A model generated the notes under the pieces. That model was not told the origin of the DNA. It saw nothing but the letters and a program-made list of their open reading frames with translations, and did no database searches. DNA of 64,000 nt from positions 186,001 through 250,000 of the forward strand of contig NZ_BOOU01000044.1 in NCBI RefSeq assembly GCF_016863395.1, given 5' to 3'. The stretch comes from Sphaerisporangium rufum (GTDB lineage Bacteria > Actinomycetota > Actinomycetes > Streptosporangiales > Streptosporangiaceae). Below, one piece after another: positions 23,889 to 32,869 of this stretch; the first letter of the stretch is position 1; the number at the start of each line of letters is the position of its first letter. The position numbers and the translations under genes were made by a program.

Positions 23889-24833
23889 ATGTATCCGGCC
23901 ATAGAACCCTACGAAACCGGCATGCTCGACGTCGGCGCCGGCAACCAGGTGTACTGGGAGGTCAGCGGCAATCCGGCGGGCCGGCCCGCCCTGGTGGTGC
24001 ACGGCGGCCCCGGCTCCGGCTCCTCCCCGCACAGGCGGTGCTACCACGACCCGGAGGCGTACCGGATCGTGCAGTTCGACCAGCGGGGCACCGGGCGCAG
24101 CACCCCGGACGCCGGGCTGCCGGACACCGACCTTTCGGTCAACACCACCGATCACCTGATCGCCGACATGGAACGGCTGCGCGAGCACCTGGGCATCGAC
24201 CGGTGGCAGCTGGCCGGCGTCTCCTGGGGCTCCACGCTGAGCCTGGCCTACGCCCAGCGCCACCCGGAGCGGGTGACGGAGATGATCCTGTTCGCCGTCA
24301 CCGCCGGCCGCCCGGGGGAGATCGAGTGGATCACCCGGACGATGGGGCGGATCTTCCCGCGCGAGTGGGAGCGGTTCCGCGACGCGGTGCCCGAACAGGA
24401 CCGGGACGGCAACCTGGCCGCCGCCTACGCCCGGCTGCTGGCCGACCCGCGGACCCGGGACCAGGCGGCCCGCGACTGGTGCGCGTGGGAGGACACCCAC
24501 GTCAGCCTGGCCCCCGGTCACCGCCCCGACCCCCGGTACGAGGACCCGGCGTTCCGGATGCGGTTCGCCCGGCTGGTGACCCATTACTGGGGCAACGACT
24601 GCTTCCTGCCGCCGGGCACCGACCTGGTCCGGGACGCCGGCGTGCTGCGCGGCATCCCGGGCGTTCTGATCCACGGCCGGTTCGACGTGAGCAGCCCGCT
24701 GGCCACGCCGTGGGAACTGCACCGAAGCTGGCCGGACAGCCGGCTGGTCGTCATCGATGAGGGCCACGGCGGCGCCACCATGTCCGCCGAGGTCGTCACC
24801 GCCACCGATCGGTTCCGCGACCGGGACCGGTAG
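23889..24833 (+). CDS. pip: Prolyl iminopeptidase
   Basis: A 314-aa alpha/beta hydrolase of peptidase family S33 with the signature VVHGGPGSG, the DQRGTGRSTP segment, the nucleophile elbow GVSWGSTL, the acid in GRFDVSSP and the histidine in EGHGG. It removes N-terminal proline from peptides in the cytoplasm. Its stop is two bases from the stop of the convergent HAD-ATPase gene. Length and motif order match the family exactly. Confidence 0.95.
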   Translation: MYPAIEPYETGMLDVGAGNQVYWEVSGNPAGRPALVVHGGPGSGSSPHRRCYHDPEAYRIVQFDQRGTGRSTPDAGLPDTDLSVNTTDHLIADMERLREHLGIDRWQLAGVSWGSTLSLAYAQRHPERVTEMILFAVTAGRPGEIEWITRTMGRIFPREWERFRDAVPEQDRDGNLAAAYARLLADPRTRDQAARDWCAWEDTHVSLAPGHRPDPRYEDPAFRMRFARLVTHYWGNDCFLPPGTDLVRDAGVLRGIPGVLIHGRFDVSSPLATPWELHRSWPDSRLVVIDEGHGGATMSAEVVTATDRFRDRDR

Positions 24834-24835
24834 GT

Positions 24836-26770
24836 TCAGCCGCGGTCGTCGTGGTCGGGGTCGTAGCTGGTCGGCTCGGCCGGCAGCGTGTAGTGCTCGT
24901 CGATCAGGTCGGCGATCCGGCGCCGGGTCTCGCCCGGATCGGGGTCGTCGGCCCGCTCGATCTCCGCCACCAGGCCGGCCAGCTCGTCGTCGCCCAGCGG
25001 GCCGCCGATCCACGCCGAGTAGTCCCCGCCCCGCAGGTGGTGCAGCCAGGTCTCCTCGTCCACCCCCTCGGCGAGCTCGACGAAGTTGTGCAGGTTGCGG
25101 GCGCGCAGCCGCAGCCGCTCGTCGGGGCCGGTGAAGTAGAAGCTCTTGTCCTTCGACATGGTGCCGGCCGCGTACTTGCGGCGGTGCCGGGTGCTCTCCA
25201 CCCGCCCGGGCACCAGCTCCAGCGGCTCGGCGCGGTCGTCGCCGGCCCGCCACAGCGCCAGCCGGCCCGGCCCGGGCTCCCCCTCGTCCTGGCCGCTCTC
25301 ATCGAGCGACGGGGCGCCGACCCCCTTGGCCTCGGCGAAGGCCGCCAGCGTGGTGGCCTGGTCCTTGCCGACGGCGACGACGGTGTCGACGAGCGCCAGC
25401 GCGGCGGGACTCATCGCCTCGGGATGCACGGTGATCAGCATCAGCGAGCCCACGTCCCGGACGTCCTTGATCGGGATGTCCGGCAGCTCGGCGGGCATCA
25501 GGTGGTGGGCCTCGTCGACCACCACCTGATGCGGGTGGCCGAGCCGGGCGCGCAGGCTCGCCAGCCGGGGCAGCAGCTCGGCGAAGAACCCCGGCCGCTC
25601 CCGCAGCGGCATGCCGATCAGGTTCACCACGACGCTGTGCGCCGGTGACTCCAGCAGGCCCAGTGCCTCCTCCACGCTCGGCACGCTGCCGGGGTCGCCG
25701 AGTACGCTCACGCCGGGGAACTCCCCGTAGTCGCCCTCGGGGTCGATGACCACGCACTGGTAGTCGGCCTCGACCAGCCTTTCCAGCAGGGCCGTGGTCG
25801 CGGTCGACTTGCCGCTGCCCGACGGACCGGTCACCACCAGGCCCAGGCCGTACGGCGGCAGGCGGACCTCCCGGCCGGCGTCCGCGCCGTCCTCCCGCTC
25901 TGCGCCGTCCTCCCGCTCCGCGTCGGCCTCGCGGTCCGTGCCGTCCTGACGCTCCGCGTCTCCCCGGCGGTCCGCGCCGTCCCCGGTCTCCCGGCGGCCG
26001 TCGCCGCCCTCCCGGTCCTCGGCGGGGCCGGCCGCGTCCGGGGCCGCGGAATCGCCGTCCCGGTGGCCCAGCAGGATGTGCCGGTCAACGATCTCCAGCT
26101 CGTCCAGCTCGCCGGAGAGCATCAGCTCGGCCAGCTCCCGCACCCCCTCCCCCGCCTCGCCCGCCAGCACCAGATCGCAGGTCTCCTTCAGTGCCGGCAA
26201 CGCGTTGGCGACCGCCACCCCGCACTCGGCGGCGGCCAGGAAGGCGTGGTCGTTCTCGGCGTCGCCGACCGCGACCGTGCTGTGCGCCGAGACGTTCAGC
26301 CGTTCGAGCGCGGCGGCCAGGCCGGTCGCCTTGGTGACCCCGGCGGGCAGCACCATCACCGCGCCCTTGTTGTAGATGACCTGCAGCTCCAGCCCAAGCT
26401 CGCGGATCGCCGCCAGCACCTGCGCGTCATGCGGCTCCCGGGTGGCGACGATCACCTCACCCGCGCCGAGCGGGGTGACCCCCTCGTCGCGCAGCCGGGC
26501 GGCCAGCTCGGGCGGCGGCGGCGTGGCCAGCGGCCGCCGGTCACCCCCGTCCGGGGCGTAGAGCAGGCCGCCGTTCTCCGCCACGATCAGGTCGAACAGC
26601 CGCGGGTGGGAGAAGACCGACAGCAGGTCGTCCAGCTGGCGCCCGGTGACGAGCACCAGCTTCACCCCGGCGCGGGACAGCCGCTCCAGCGCCGTGATCG
26701 TCTCGTCGGGGACCTGCCCGCCGCGGGCGAGGGTGTCGTCGTAGTCGCAGGCCAGCAGTTGGAAGCGCAT
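24836..26770 (-). CDS. HAD phosphatase fused to a HerA-type ATPase
   Basis: A 644-aa three-part protein. Residues about 1-215 are a Cof-type HAD hydrolase (CDYDDTLARGG with the nucleophile Asp, VTGRQLDDL, VAVGDAENDHAFL). Residues about 235-290 are a highly charged Arg/Asp/Glu/Gly linker made of repeated GA-REDG-like units. The rest is a HerA/DUF87-like P-loop ATPase (VTGPSGSGKST, VVIDPEGDY, Walker B VVVDEAHH). It ends with a conserved tail KSFYFTGP, LRARNLHNFVELAEGVD and HHLRGGDYSAWIG. The substrate and the DNA or protein target are unknown. It is downstream of tatC, separated by a terminator. Confidence 0.85.
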   Translation of the reverse strand: MRFQLLACDYDDTLARGGQVPDETITALERLSRAGVKLVLVTGRQLDDLLSVFSHPRLFDLIVAENGGLLYAPDGGDRRPLATPPPPELAARLRDEGVTPLGAGEVIVATREPHDAQVLAAIRELGLELQVIYNKGAVMVLPAGVTKATGLAAALERLNVSAHSTVAVGDAENDHAFLAAAECGVAVANALPALKETCDLVLAGEAGEGVRELAELMLSGELDELEIVDRHILLGHRDGDSAAPDAAGPAEDREGGDGRRETGDGADRRGDAERQDGTDREADAEREDGAEREDGADAGREVRLPPYGLGLVVTGPSGSGKSTATTALLERLVEADYQCVVIDPEGDYGEFPGVSVLGDPGSVPSVEEALGLLESPAHSVVVNLIGMPLRERPGFFAELLPRLASLRARLGHPHQVVVDEAHHLMPAELPDIPIKDVRDVGSLMLITVHPEAMSPAALALVDTVVAVGKDQATTLAAFAEAKGVGAPSLDESGQDEGEPGPGRLALWRAGDDRAEPLELVPGRVESTRHRRKYAAGTMSKDKSFYFTGPDERLRLRARNLHNFVELAEGVDEETWLHHLRGGDYSAWIGGPLGDDELAGLVAEIERADDPDPGETRRRIADLIDEHYTLPAEPTSYDPDHDDRG

Positions 26771-26866
26771 GCCCGCGCCCTTACCCGCGTTCGCCGAAGG
26801 CACCGCGGCCTGTGGGAATATGGGGTGAATTGTCGGCGAACGAGCGGTTCTCTCGACCGGCATGCC

Positions 26867-26900
26867 GCGGCCCGGCCCGGAGGAGTCCGGGCCGGGCCGC
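26867..26900 (-). terminator. Strong hairpin after tatC
   Basis: Perfect 15-bp GC arms (26867-26881 and 26886-26900) closed by a 4-nt loop (ggag), starting 13 bp beyond the tatC stop. It separates the tat genes from the HAD-ATPase gene, which therefore probably has its own promoter. Confidence 0.75.
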
Positions 26901-26912
26901 GATGTCGAGACC

Positions 26913-27779
26913 TCAGTCGGGCGGCGCGGGGGTGGTGGCCGGGCCGTCGAGCTCCTGCTCCAGCAGGCGCTGCCGCTCGGCCTCCACCGCCTCCTTCTTG
27001 CGGTCGTGCATCTTCATCACCAGCAGGGCGATCATGAACATGCCGACCATGGGCAGCGCGAGCGCCAGCATGGTGAAAGGGTCCTGGCTGGGGGTGGCGA
27101 CGGCGGCGAACACGAACATGCCGAAGATCGCCATCCGCTGATGCCTGGCGACCGGCGCGGCCGGCAGCACGCCGATGAAGTTCAGGAAGACCAGCAGCAG
27201 CGGCACCTCGAACGACAGCCCGAAGATGATCAGCACGGCCATCAGGAAGCCGACGTACTGGTCCATGCTGATCAGCTGGACCACGTTGCCCGGCGCGAAC
27301 CCGAACAGCAGCGCCAGGCCCTTGTCCATGGTGAAGTACGCCAGCGCCGCGCCGGCCGCGAACAGCGGGACGGCCAGGGCCAGGAAGCTCAGCGAGTAGC
27401 GCCGCTCGTTGCGGTACAGGCCCGGGGTGACGAACGCCCAGATCTGGTAAAGCCAGATCGGGGCGGACACGACGGCGCCGAAGATCAGCGCGACCTGCAG
27501 GTTGACCATGAAGCCCTCGAACACGTTCTGCTGGACGAGGGTGCACTGGCCGGCCTGCAGCTTGTAGGCGGCGGGCAGCCGGCAGTACGGGCCGGTGAGG
27601 AACCCCCACAGCCGGTCGAAGAACGCGAAGCCCAGGGCCGCGCCCACCGCGAGGCCGAGGATCGCCTTGACCAGGCGATTGCGCAGCTCACGGAGGTGCT
27701 CCATGAGCGTCATGCGGCCCTCGGTGTCGGGGGCCGCGCCGGCCTCACCGGCCGGGGTCGACCGTTTCAGCAGTGCCAT
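26913..27779 (-). CDS. tatC: Sec-independent protein translocase TatC
   Basis: A 288-aa membrane protein with six predicted TM segments and TatC hallmarks: MTLMEHLRELRNRLVKA before TM1, the periplasmic FEGFMVNLQVALIFG region, PIWLYQIWAFVTPGLYRNER, and LSFEVPLLLVFLNFIGV. TatC recognises twin-arginine signal peptides and recruits TatA. The C-terminal tail is a charged coiled segment. It follows tatA by 59 bp on the same strand, the usual actinobacterial order pafBC-tatA-tatC. Confidence 0.96.
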   Translation of the reverse strand: MALLKRSTPAGEAGAAPDTEGRMTLMEHLRELRNRLVKAILGLAVGAALGFAFFDRLWGFLTGPYCRLPAAYKLQAGQCTLVQQNVFEGFMVNLQVALIFGAVVSAPIWLYQIWAFVTPGLYRNERRYSLSFLALAVPLFAAGAALAYFTMDKGLALLFGFAPGNVVQLISMDQYVGFLMAVLIIFGLSFEVPLLLVFLNFIGVLPAAPVARHQRMAIFGMFVFAAVATPSQDPFTMLALALPMVGMFMIALLVMKMHDRKKEAVEAERQRLLEQELDGPATTPAPPD

Positions 27780-27838
27780 GCGGGCATCCTGGTCTCGCGA
27801 GCGGTCAGGTCGGCAGGGTCACGTTCGTCGGCGACGGG

Positions 27839-28180
27839 TCAGAGCGAGCCCTGGTCTTTCGGCGCCGGGGAGACGGGCGTCTGGGTGGCGCGGGCCTGGT
27901 CGGCGCGCAACCGGGCGTTCTCCTCCTCCAGCGTGCGCAGCCGGTCCTCCACCGACGGCGTGGCCGGGGTGAGGGAGGGCTGCGGTGCGGGCGGGGCCGG
28001 GCGGGCGTCCTTCGCGGCTTCGCGCGCCTCGTCCTCCTCGTGCAGCTTGGTGGTCTCCTTCTTGAACAGGCGGAGCGACTGGCCGAGCGCCTTGGCGGTG
28101 TCCGGAAGCTTCTTGGCACCGAAGAGCAGGACCAGGACCAGCAGAATGAGGATCCATTCCATGGGACCAAGTGATGGCAT
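27839..28180 (-). CDS. tatA: Sec-independent protein translocase TatA
   Basis: A 113-aa protein with an N-terminal TM helix (about residues 8-24, MEWILILLVLVLLFGAKKLP), the FG hinge, an amphipathic helix (LGQSLRLFKKE) and a long charged, proline-rich tail with a short coiled segment. It forms the Tat pore with TatC. ATG 28180 was chosen for its aaagga site; an internal ATG at residue 7 is also possible. Confidence 0.95.
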   Translation of the reverse strand: MPSLGPMEWILILLVLVLLFGAKKLPDTAKALGQSLRLFKKETTKLHEEDEAREAAKDARPAPPAPQPSLTPATPSVEDRLRTLEEENARLRADQARATQTPVSPAPKDQGSL

Positions 28181-28210
28181 GACACATCCTTTGCCGGGCG
28201 ACGTGCGGTC

Positions 28211-28444
28211 TCAAGCCCGATCGTACGCTGCCACCGGCGGTTGGTTCACCCCTCCCGGCACGTTCGGCCCCGCCCGGCCGCCGGTGGCGGCACCCAGCCG
28301 CCGGCGGGCCCGGGCCAGCCGGTCACCGGCCCGCTCCAGCTCGCCGGCCAGTTCACCGGCGGCCACCAGGACGCGCACGGCCAGCAGCACGATCGGGACC
28401 AGGCCGGCCAGCGCGAGGCCGATGGCGGCGAACAACCAGATCAT
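28211..28444 (-). CDS. Small membrane protein between pafC and tatA
   Basis: A 77-aa protein with one N-terminal TM helix (IWLFAAIGLALAGLVPIVLLAV), a basic helical stretch (ELERAGDRLARARRRLG) and a disordered tail. A small membrane protein in this position is usual in actinomycetes between pafC and tatA. Its function is unknown; the position suggests a role near the Tat system or the envelope. Confidence 0.75.
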   Translation of the reverse strand: MIWLFAAIGLALAGLVPIVLLAVRVLVAAGELAGELERAGDRLARARRRLGAATGGRAGPNVPGGVNQPPVAAYDRA

Positions 28445-28496
28445 GTCGTGAAACTTTACCTATGCCGCCCGCCGGTCCCGCGCCCGCCCGGGCCGG

Positions 28497-29453
28497 TCAG
28501 CCGGCGGTCTCGTACCGGGCCAGCGCCGCCGCGGCGGTCTCGCGGACCCGCGCGGCCAGGTGCTCGGGCGCGACGACCCGGCCGGCGTCGCCCAGGCGCA
28601 GCGCCAGCCGGACCACCCAGCCCTGGTCGCGGGCGCGCAGCGTCACCCGTAGCCGCCCCTCCCCCAGCTCGGTGACCTCCTCGCACGGGTAGTACTCGGC
28701 CACCCACCGCCCGGCCGGGGTGAGCTCCAGCTCGGCCAGCTCGTCGGTCGGCGACGGCCGGAACACCCCGTCGGCCAGGTCGAGCGGCTCGGCGCCGGCC
28801 GGCGGATCGGCCGGCACCTCCAGCACCTCCACGTCCATCATGCGATCCAGTCGGAACAGCCGCATGCCCTCGGCCCGGTAGCACCAGCCCTCCAGATAGG
28901 AGCGGCCGTCCGCCATCACCAGGCGGGTCGGGTCCACCTGGCGCGGGGTGACCTCGTCGCGGCCGGGCACGTAATAGCTGAGCGACAGCCGGCGGCCGCC
29001 GCGCAGCGCCTCCCGGACGGTGGCCATCGCGTCCGGGGCGGGGTCGTGCTCGACGGCGACCTGGCTGCTGACCGCCGCCGCGCCCTCGCCGGCCGCCCGC
29101 TCCAGCTTGGCGATCACCCGGGCCAGCGCGTCGCCGTCCTCGAACTCGGGCAGCTCGGCGAGCATGCGCAGCGCGACCAGCAGAGCGCTGGCCTCGTCGA
29201 CACCGAGCCGCAGCGGGCGGGCGATGGTGTCGGCGTTGTCGATCAGGATCTCGCCGCCGTCCCAGGAGACGTCGATGAGGTCGCCCGGGGTGTGGCCGGG
29301 CAGGCCGCACATCCACACCAGCTGCAGGTCGTCGATCAGCTGCTTCTCGGTGAGGCCGAACAGCCGGGCCACCTCGGGCACCTGGGCGCCCGGATGGGAC
29401 ATCAGGTAGGGCACCAGGGCCAGCAGCCGGGGCAGCCGGTCGGCCGAACTCAC
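28497..29453 (-). CDS. pafC: WYL-domain transcriptional regulator PafC
   Basis: A 318-aa protein: an N-terminal winged helix (SADRLPRLLALVPYLMSHPG, VPEVARLFGLTEKQLIDDL), then a WYL domain (LSLSYYVPGRDE, VDPTRLVMADGRSYLEGWCYRAEGMRLFRLDRM) and a C-terminal WCX domain. PafC acts with PafB as the PafBC activator of the LexA-independent DNA-damage response in mycobacteria. GTG 29453 overlaps the pafB stop (GTGA). Note that the promoter of the RecB-type nuclease at 57.7 kb carries a candidate PafBC-type motif. Confidence 0.93.
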   Translation of the reverse strand: MSSADRLPRLLALVPYLMSHPGAQVPEVARLFGLTEKQLIDDLQLVWMCGLPGHTPGDLIDVSWDGGEILIDNADTIARPLRLGVDEASALLVALRMLAELPEFEDGDALARVIAKLERAAGEGAAAVSSQVAVEHDPAPDAMATVREALRGGRRLSLSYYVPGRDEVTPRQVDPTRLVMADGRSYLEGWCYRAEGMRLFRLDRMMDVEVLEVPADPPAGAEPLDLADGVFRPSPTDELAELELTPAGRWVAEYYPCEEVTELGEGRLRVTLRARDQGWVVRLALRLGDAGRVVAPEHLAARVRETAAAALARYETAG

Positions 29454-30394
29454 GCGAGCGCTCCCTTCAGCCGCCGGATCACCGCGTCGCGGGCGTCCGG
29501 CGGGTCCAGCACCTCGGCGTCCGCGCCGAAGGTGACGATCGAGCCGGCCAGCCACTCGGGGTCGGCGAAGTCCACGGTCACCACGTCCCAGCCGCCGGCG
29601 CCCGGCTCGGTGCGGCCCACCTGGCGCAGCCACTGGCAGGTGCCCTGGCGCACCCGGACGGTGGCGGCCCGCTCGCGCACCAGGCTGTCGCGGCTGCCGA
29701 CCATGGAGCGGATGTCCACCCCGTCCGGGACGGTCACCGCGCCGGGCCGCCCCACCGGGGTGACCGTGCCGCTGATCCGGCTCAGCCGGAACACCCGGGC
29801 GGCGCCGCGTTCACGGTCGTGGCCGACGACGTACCAGCGGCCGCGCCGGCTGACCACGCCCCACGGCTCGACGGTGCGGGTGAGCACGCTCTCGCTGCCG
29901 GCCGCCCGGTAGTCGAACCGGACGACCCGGCGGTCGCGCACCGCCTCCCACAGCGCGGGGAAGGCCGGGTCGCGGGTGTCCACCCGCAGCTCCAGCGGCC
30001 CGCCGGCGCTCTCGTCGGTCTGCACCCCGGCGGCGCGCAGCTTCAGCAGGGCGCCGCCGGCCGCCTCGGCCAGGTTGGCCCGCTGCCACACCTGCGCGGC
30101 CAGGCCGAGCACGGCGGCCTCGTCCGCCTCCAGGGTGATGTCCGGCAGCTCGTAGGCCTGGCGCATGATGCGGTAGCCCGGCTCGTCCTCCCACGGGTCG
30201 CGGTGCACCTCGACCGGGATGCCGATCTCGCGCAGCTCGGTCTTGTCGCGCTCGAACATGCGCTGGAAGGCCTCGTCGTTGCCGGCGTCATAGCCGGGCA
30301 CCGCGTGGCGGATCTGCTCGGCGCTGAGCGGGCGGCGGGTCGCCAGCAGGCAGATGACCAGGTTCAGCAACCGCTCGGTCTTCCGACGGGACAT
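29450..30394 (-). CDS. pafB: WYL-domain transcriptional regulator PafB
   Basis: A 314-aa protein with a helix-turn-helix (KTERLLNLVICLLATRRPLS, AEQIRHAVPGY, FQRMFERDKTELREIGIPVE), a WYL domain (VVRFDYRAAG, VEPWGVVSRRGRWYVVGHDRERGAARVFRLSRI) and a C-terminal WCX domain. ATG 30394 follows gggagg at ideal spacing; the open frame extends six codons farther. It is the first gene of pafB-pafC and is divergent from the DUF3866 gene across only 38 bp, so the two promoters overlap. Confidence 0.93.
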   Translation of the reverse strand: MSRRKTERLLNLVICLLATRRPLSAEQIRHAVPGYDAGNDEAFQRMFERDKTELREIGIPVEVHRDPWEDEPGYRIMRQAYELPDITLEADEAAVLGLAAQVWQRANLAEAAGGALLKLRAAGVQTDESAGGPLELRVDTRDPAFPALWEAVRDRRVVRFDYRAAGSESVLTRTVEPWGVVSRRGRWYVVGHDRERGAARVFRLSRISGTVTPVGRPGAVTVPDGVDIRSMVGSRDSLVRERAATVRVRQGTCQWLRQVGRTEPGAGGWDVVTVDFADPEWLAGSIVTFGADAEVLDPPDARDAVIRRLKGALA

Positions 30395-30432
30395 CGCGGC
30401 CTCCCTTCTCACGGTGACGCTACCCTGGCCCC

Positions 30433-31518
30433 GTGATCAGATGGCGCAAGGGCGAGGTGGCCGCGATCCGGCGCGAATGGCCGGGCGCGATGGAGCTGGA
30501 CGTGGCGCTTCCCGAGGGAAGCTGCCGGGCGCTGGCCTACCCACCGGTGGTGGGCCGGCCGGAGCCAGGCGACACCGTGCTGCTGAACACGACCGCGCTC
30601 GCCATGGGCCTCGGTACGGGAGGTTACGCCATGGTAGTGGCCCTGCCCGACCGGTTGCCGGAAGATCCGCAAGGTCCGGGCCACCTGGTCAAGGCGCGAT
30701 ACACGCCGTTGCAGGCCACCGTGCTCGGCGCCGACGAGCAGGACTCGCCGTTCCACGAGCTGCTGCGCGAGGCCGACTCGGTCGACGGCATGCCGGTGGT
30801 GGTCGCCGACCTGCACTCGGCGCTGCCGGCGATCCTGTGCGGGCTGTTCGGGCCCCCGTCTCCGGCGGGCGGCGCGGCGCGGCCCCGGGTGGCGTACGTG
30901 ATGCTGGACGGCGGCGCGCTGCCGGCCTGGTTCTCGATGGCGGCGGCGCGGCTGCGCGAGATCGGCTGGCTGTGCGGGGTGGTCTCCACCGGGCAGTCCT
31001 TCGGCGGCGACGTGGAGACGGTGACCGTGCACACCGGGCTGCTGGCGGCCCGGCACGTGCTGGCCGCCGACGTGGCGGTCGTCGCGCAGGGGCCGGGCAA
31101 CCTCGGCACCGGCACCCGCTGGGGGTTCTCCGGGGTGGCGGCGGGCGAGGCGGTCAACGCGGCGGCGGTGCTGGGCGGGCGTCCGGTGGCGTCGCTGCGG
31201 GTGAGCGAGGGCGACGCGCGGGAGCGGCACGTCGGGGTCTCCCACCATTCGCTGACCGCCTACGGGCGGGTGGCCCTGGCTCCCGCGCAGGTGGTGGTGC
31301 CCGACCTGCCGGGCGCGTTCGGCGAGAAGGTCGCCGCGCAGGCGGCCGTGCTGGCCGGGCGGCACGAGCTGGTCACCGTGCCGGTGGACGGCCTGGAGCG
31401 GGCGTTGCGGGCGAGCCCGGTGAAGCTGTCCACCATGGGCCGCGGCCTGGAACAGGACCTGCCCGCCTTCCTGGCCGCCGCCGCCGCCGGCCGCCACGCC
31501 GCCACCCTGCTCGGCTGA
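30433..31518 (+). CDS. DUF3866 family protein
   Basis: A 361-aa protein of the DUF3866 family (MIRWRKGEVAAIRREWPGA, DTVLLNTTALAMGLGTGGY, VVADLHSALPAI, VAQGPGNLGTGTRWGFSGV, RVSEGDARERHVGVSHHSLTAYGRVAL). The family is conserved next to pafB in actinomycetes, but its activity is unknown. The start is GTG 30433. A TACCCT hexamer ends 6 nt before GTG, so the mRNA is probably leaderless. The C-terminal LSTMGRGLEQD segment is also family-typical. Confidence 0.9.
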   Translation: MIRWRKGEVAAIRREWPGAMELDVALPEGSCRALAYPPVVGRPEPGDTVLLNTTALAMGLGTGGYAMVVALPDRLPEDPQGPGHLVKARYTPLQATVLGADEQDSPFHELLREADSVDGMPVVVADLHSALPAILCGLFGPPSPAGGAARPRVAYVMLDGGALPAWFSMAAARLREIGWLCGVVSTGQSFGGDVETVTVHTGLLAARHVLAADVAVVAQGPGNLGTGTRWGFSGVAAGEAVNAAAVLGGRPVASLRVSEGDARERHVGVSHHSLTAYGRVALAPAQVVVPDLPGAFGEKVAAQAAVLAGRHELVTVPVDGLERALRASPVKLSTMGRGLEQDLPAFLAAAAAGRHAATLLG

Positions 31519-31559
31519 CCAGGGGTGACCCCCTGCGCGGCCCGGCCGGACGGCACGGA

Positions 31560-32226
31560 TCAGGCGCCAGAGTCCCAGGGAGCCCATTTCGCGGTCGGGA
31601 TCTCGAAACCGAAGGGCTGGGGGAGCCGGATGGTCTCGCCGAACGCCCAGCGGTCCAGCGTCCGGTAGGTGCCGGCTCGCACGTCGGGTTCGCAGTACAG
31701 CGTCGCCCTGGCGAGCCGGGGATCACGATCGATCAGGAGGTAGTAGGGGATGCCGGTATAGGCGTAGCCGTTCCATTTCGTCGGGTTCAGCCGCCGGGCG
31801 CCGGGTTCGTGATCGTCGGCGGCGGTGGAGAAGGATGTCACCTCGACCACCAGATCGATGTGATGGGGAAGCAGGCGTTTCATCTCCGACTCGCGCAGCC
31901 GGTCGGCGAGCTCTCTTCGCATGATGACCAGGTCGGGGATATATCCGTCATAGACCCGCACCAGATCGAGGTCGGTGGTGCGCACATTCCCACGGGAAGC
32001 CGGGATCGGCGAACTCGGCCCTGGCGGCGCTCTTCTGGATGTCGCCGACGATCATGTTGTGGGACAGGCTCGGACCCGGTGACACGACGATCTCCCCTGC
32101 GATGACCTCGACCCTGGTGCCGTCCTTGGGAAGGTCGAGAAAGCCGGCGAGCTCGTCGCGCACCCACATGGCGTACGGGGTGTCCGGCAACAGGTAGTGC
32201 CGGTGAGCCACTGCGGCAACGCTCAT
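31560..32226 (-). pseudogene. Uma2-family (DUF820) endonuclease-fold gene, frameshifted
   Basis: The N-terminal part (from ATG 32226: YLLPDTPYAMWVRDELAGFL, VEVIAGEIVVSPGPSLSHNMIV) and the C-terminal part (TTDLDLVRVYDGYIPDLVIM, DLVVEVTSFSTAADD, YAYTGIPYYLLIDRD) together make a complete Uma2 protein, but they lie in different frames. Deleting one base near 31984-31989 (cattcc on the plus strand) gives PWEVRTTDLDL and restores the reading frame. The PD-(D/E)XK-like core residues (E in VVEV, D in PDL) survive. It is either a recent inactivation or a sequencing error. Confidence 0.75.
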
Positions 32227-32374
32227 GACGCTTCGCACCCTCCTGGCGGCGGATCGTGGCATCGTAGGCGACCTACCCCGCCAGCGTACCCAGATCAGCC
32301 CGGCCGGCCCCAGACGGCCGGGCGAACAGCAGGGTGAGGCGCGGTGCAGCACCAGGCCGGGCCGGCCGTCGTGC

Positions 32375-32836
32375 TCAGGCGGGGGTGGTGGCCGCCGGGG
32401 TGGGGGGCTGGTGGAAGTCGGTGAAGGTGAAGGCGTCGGGGCCGGGGCCCTGGGCGCGGAGCAGGTCGAGGCGGGCCATGCCCTCCGCCAGGGTGGGCGT
32501 GTAGCCCTCGGGGATCCACCACATCACCACGGTGGGCTCGCCGAGATGCTCGAACCACTCGCGGCGGCGGCGAAGGTACTCAAGGTGCGCGGTGCGGTAG
32601 ACGTAGTTCCACAGCGTCTCGCGGGACTCCCACACCGAGAAGTTGATCAATAGCTGGTCGCCGTAGTCGTGCTGGACGGTGTCGGTGGGCTGGTCGCCGC
32701 CCTTGAGCCGCCAGACGAAGCCCGGCGCGGCGTCGCTGAGGGCGTTCATCGGCTCCAGGCCGGCCACGAAGTCGGCGGTCGCCGGCGCGTCCAGCGGCGC
32801 GCGCAACCGGGCGACGTTCAGTTGAGCGAGGTGCAT
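32375..32836 (-). CDS. DUF3291 family protein
   Basis: A 153-aa protein of the DUF3291 family, related in fold to dimeric alpha/beta-barrel monooxygenases. Recognisable are LAQLNVARLRAPLD at the N-terminus, FVWRLKGGD, NFSVWESRETLWNYVYRTAH and MWWIPEGYTPTLAEGMARL. It is cotranscribed, 33 bp downstream, with the SufR-like regulator. Enzymatic role unknown; the pairing with a cysteine-rich regulator suggests a redox or iron-sulfur link. Confidence 0.85.
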   Translation of the reverse strand: MHLAQLNVARLRAPLDAPATADFVAGLEPMNALSDAAPGFVWRLKGGDQPTDTVQHDYGDQLLINFSVWESRETLWNYVYRTAHLEYLRRRREWFEHLGEPTVVMWWIPEGYTPTLAEGMARLDLLRAQGPGPDAFTFTDFHQPPTPAATTPA

Positions 32837-32869
32837 GGCACTTAGGAGATCACGCCCCTCGCTTCTATG

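Noticed and set aside
24836-26863. Longer start (26863) for the HAD-ATPase
   Set aside because: The HAD domain begins at MRFQLLACDYDDT, ATG 26770; the extension overlaps the terminator region after tatC.
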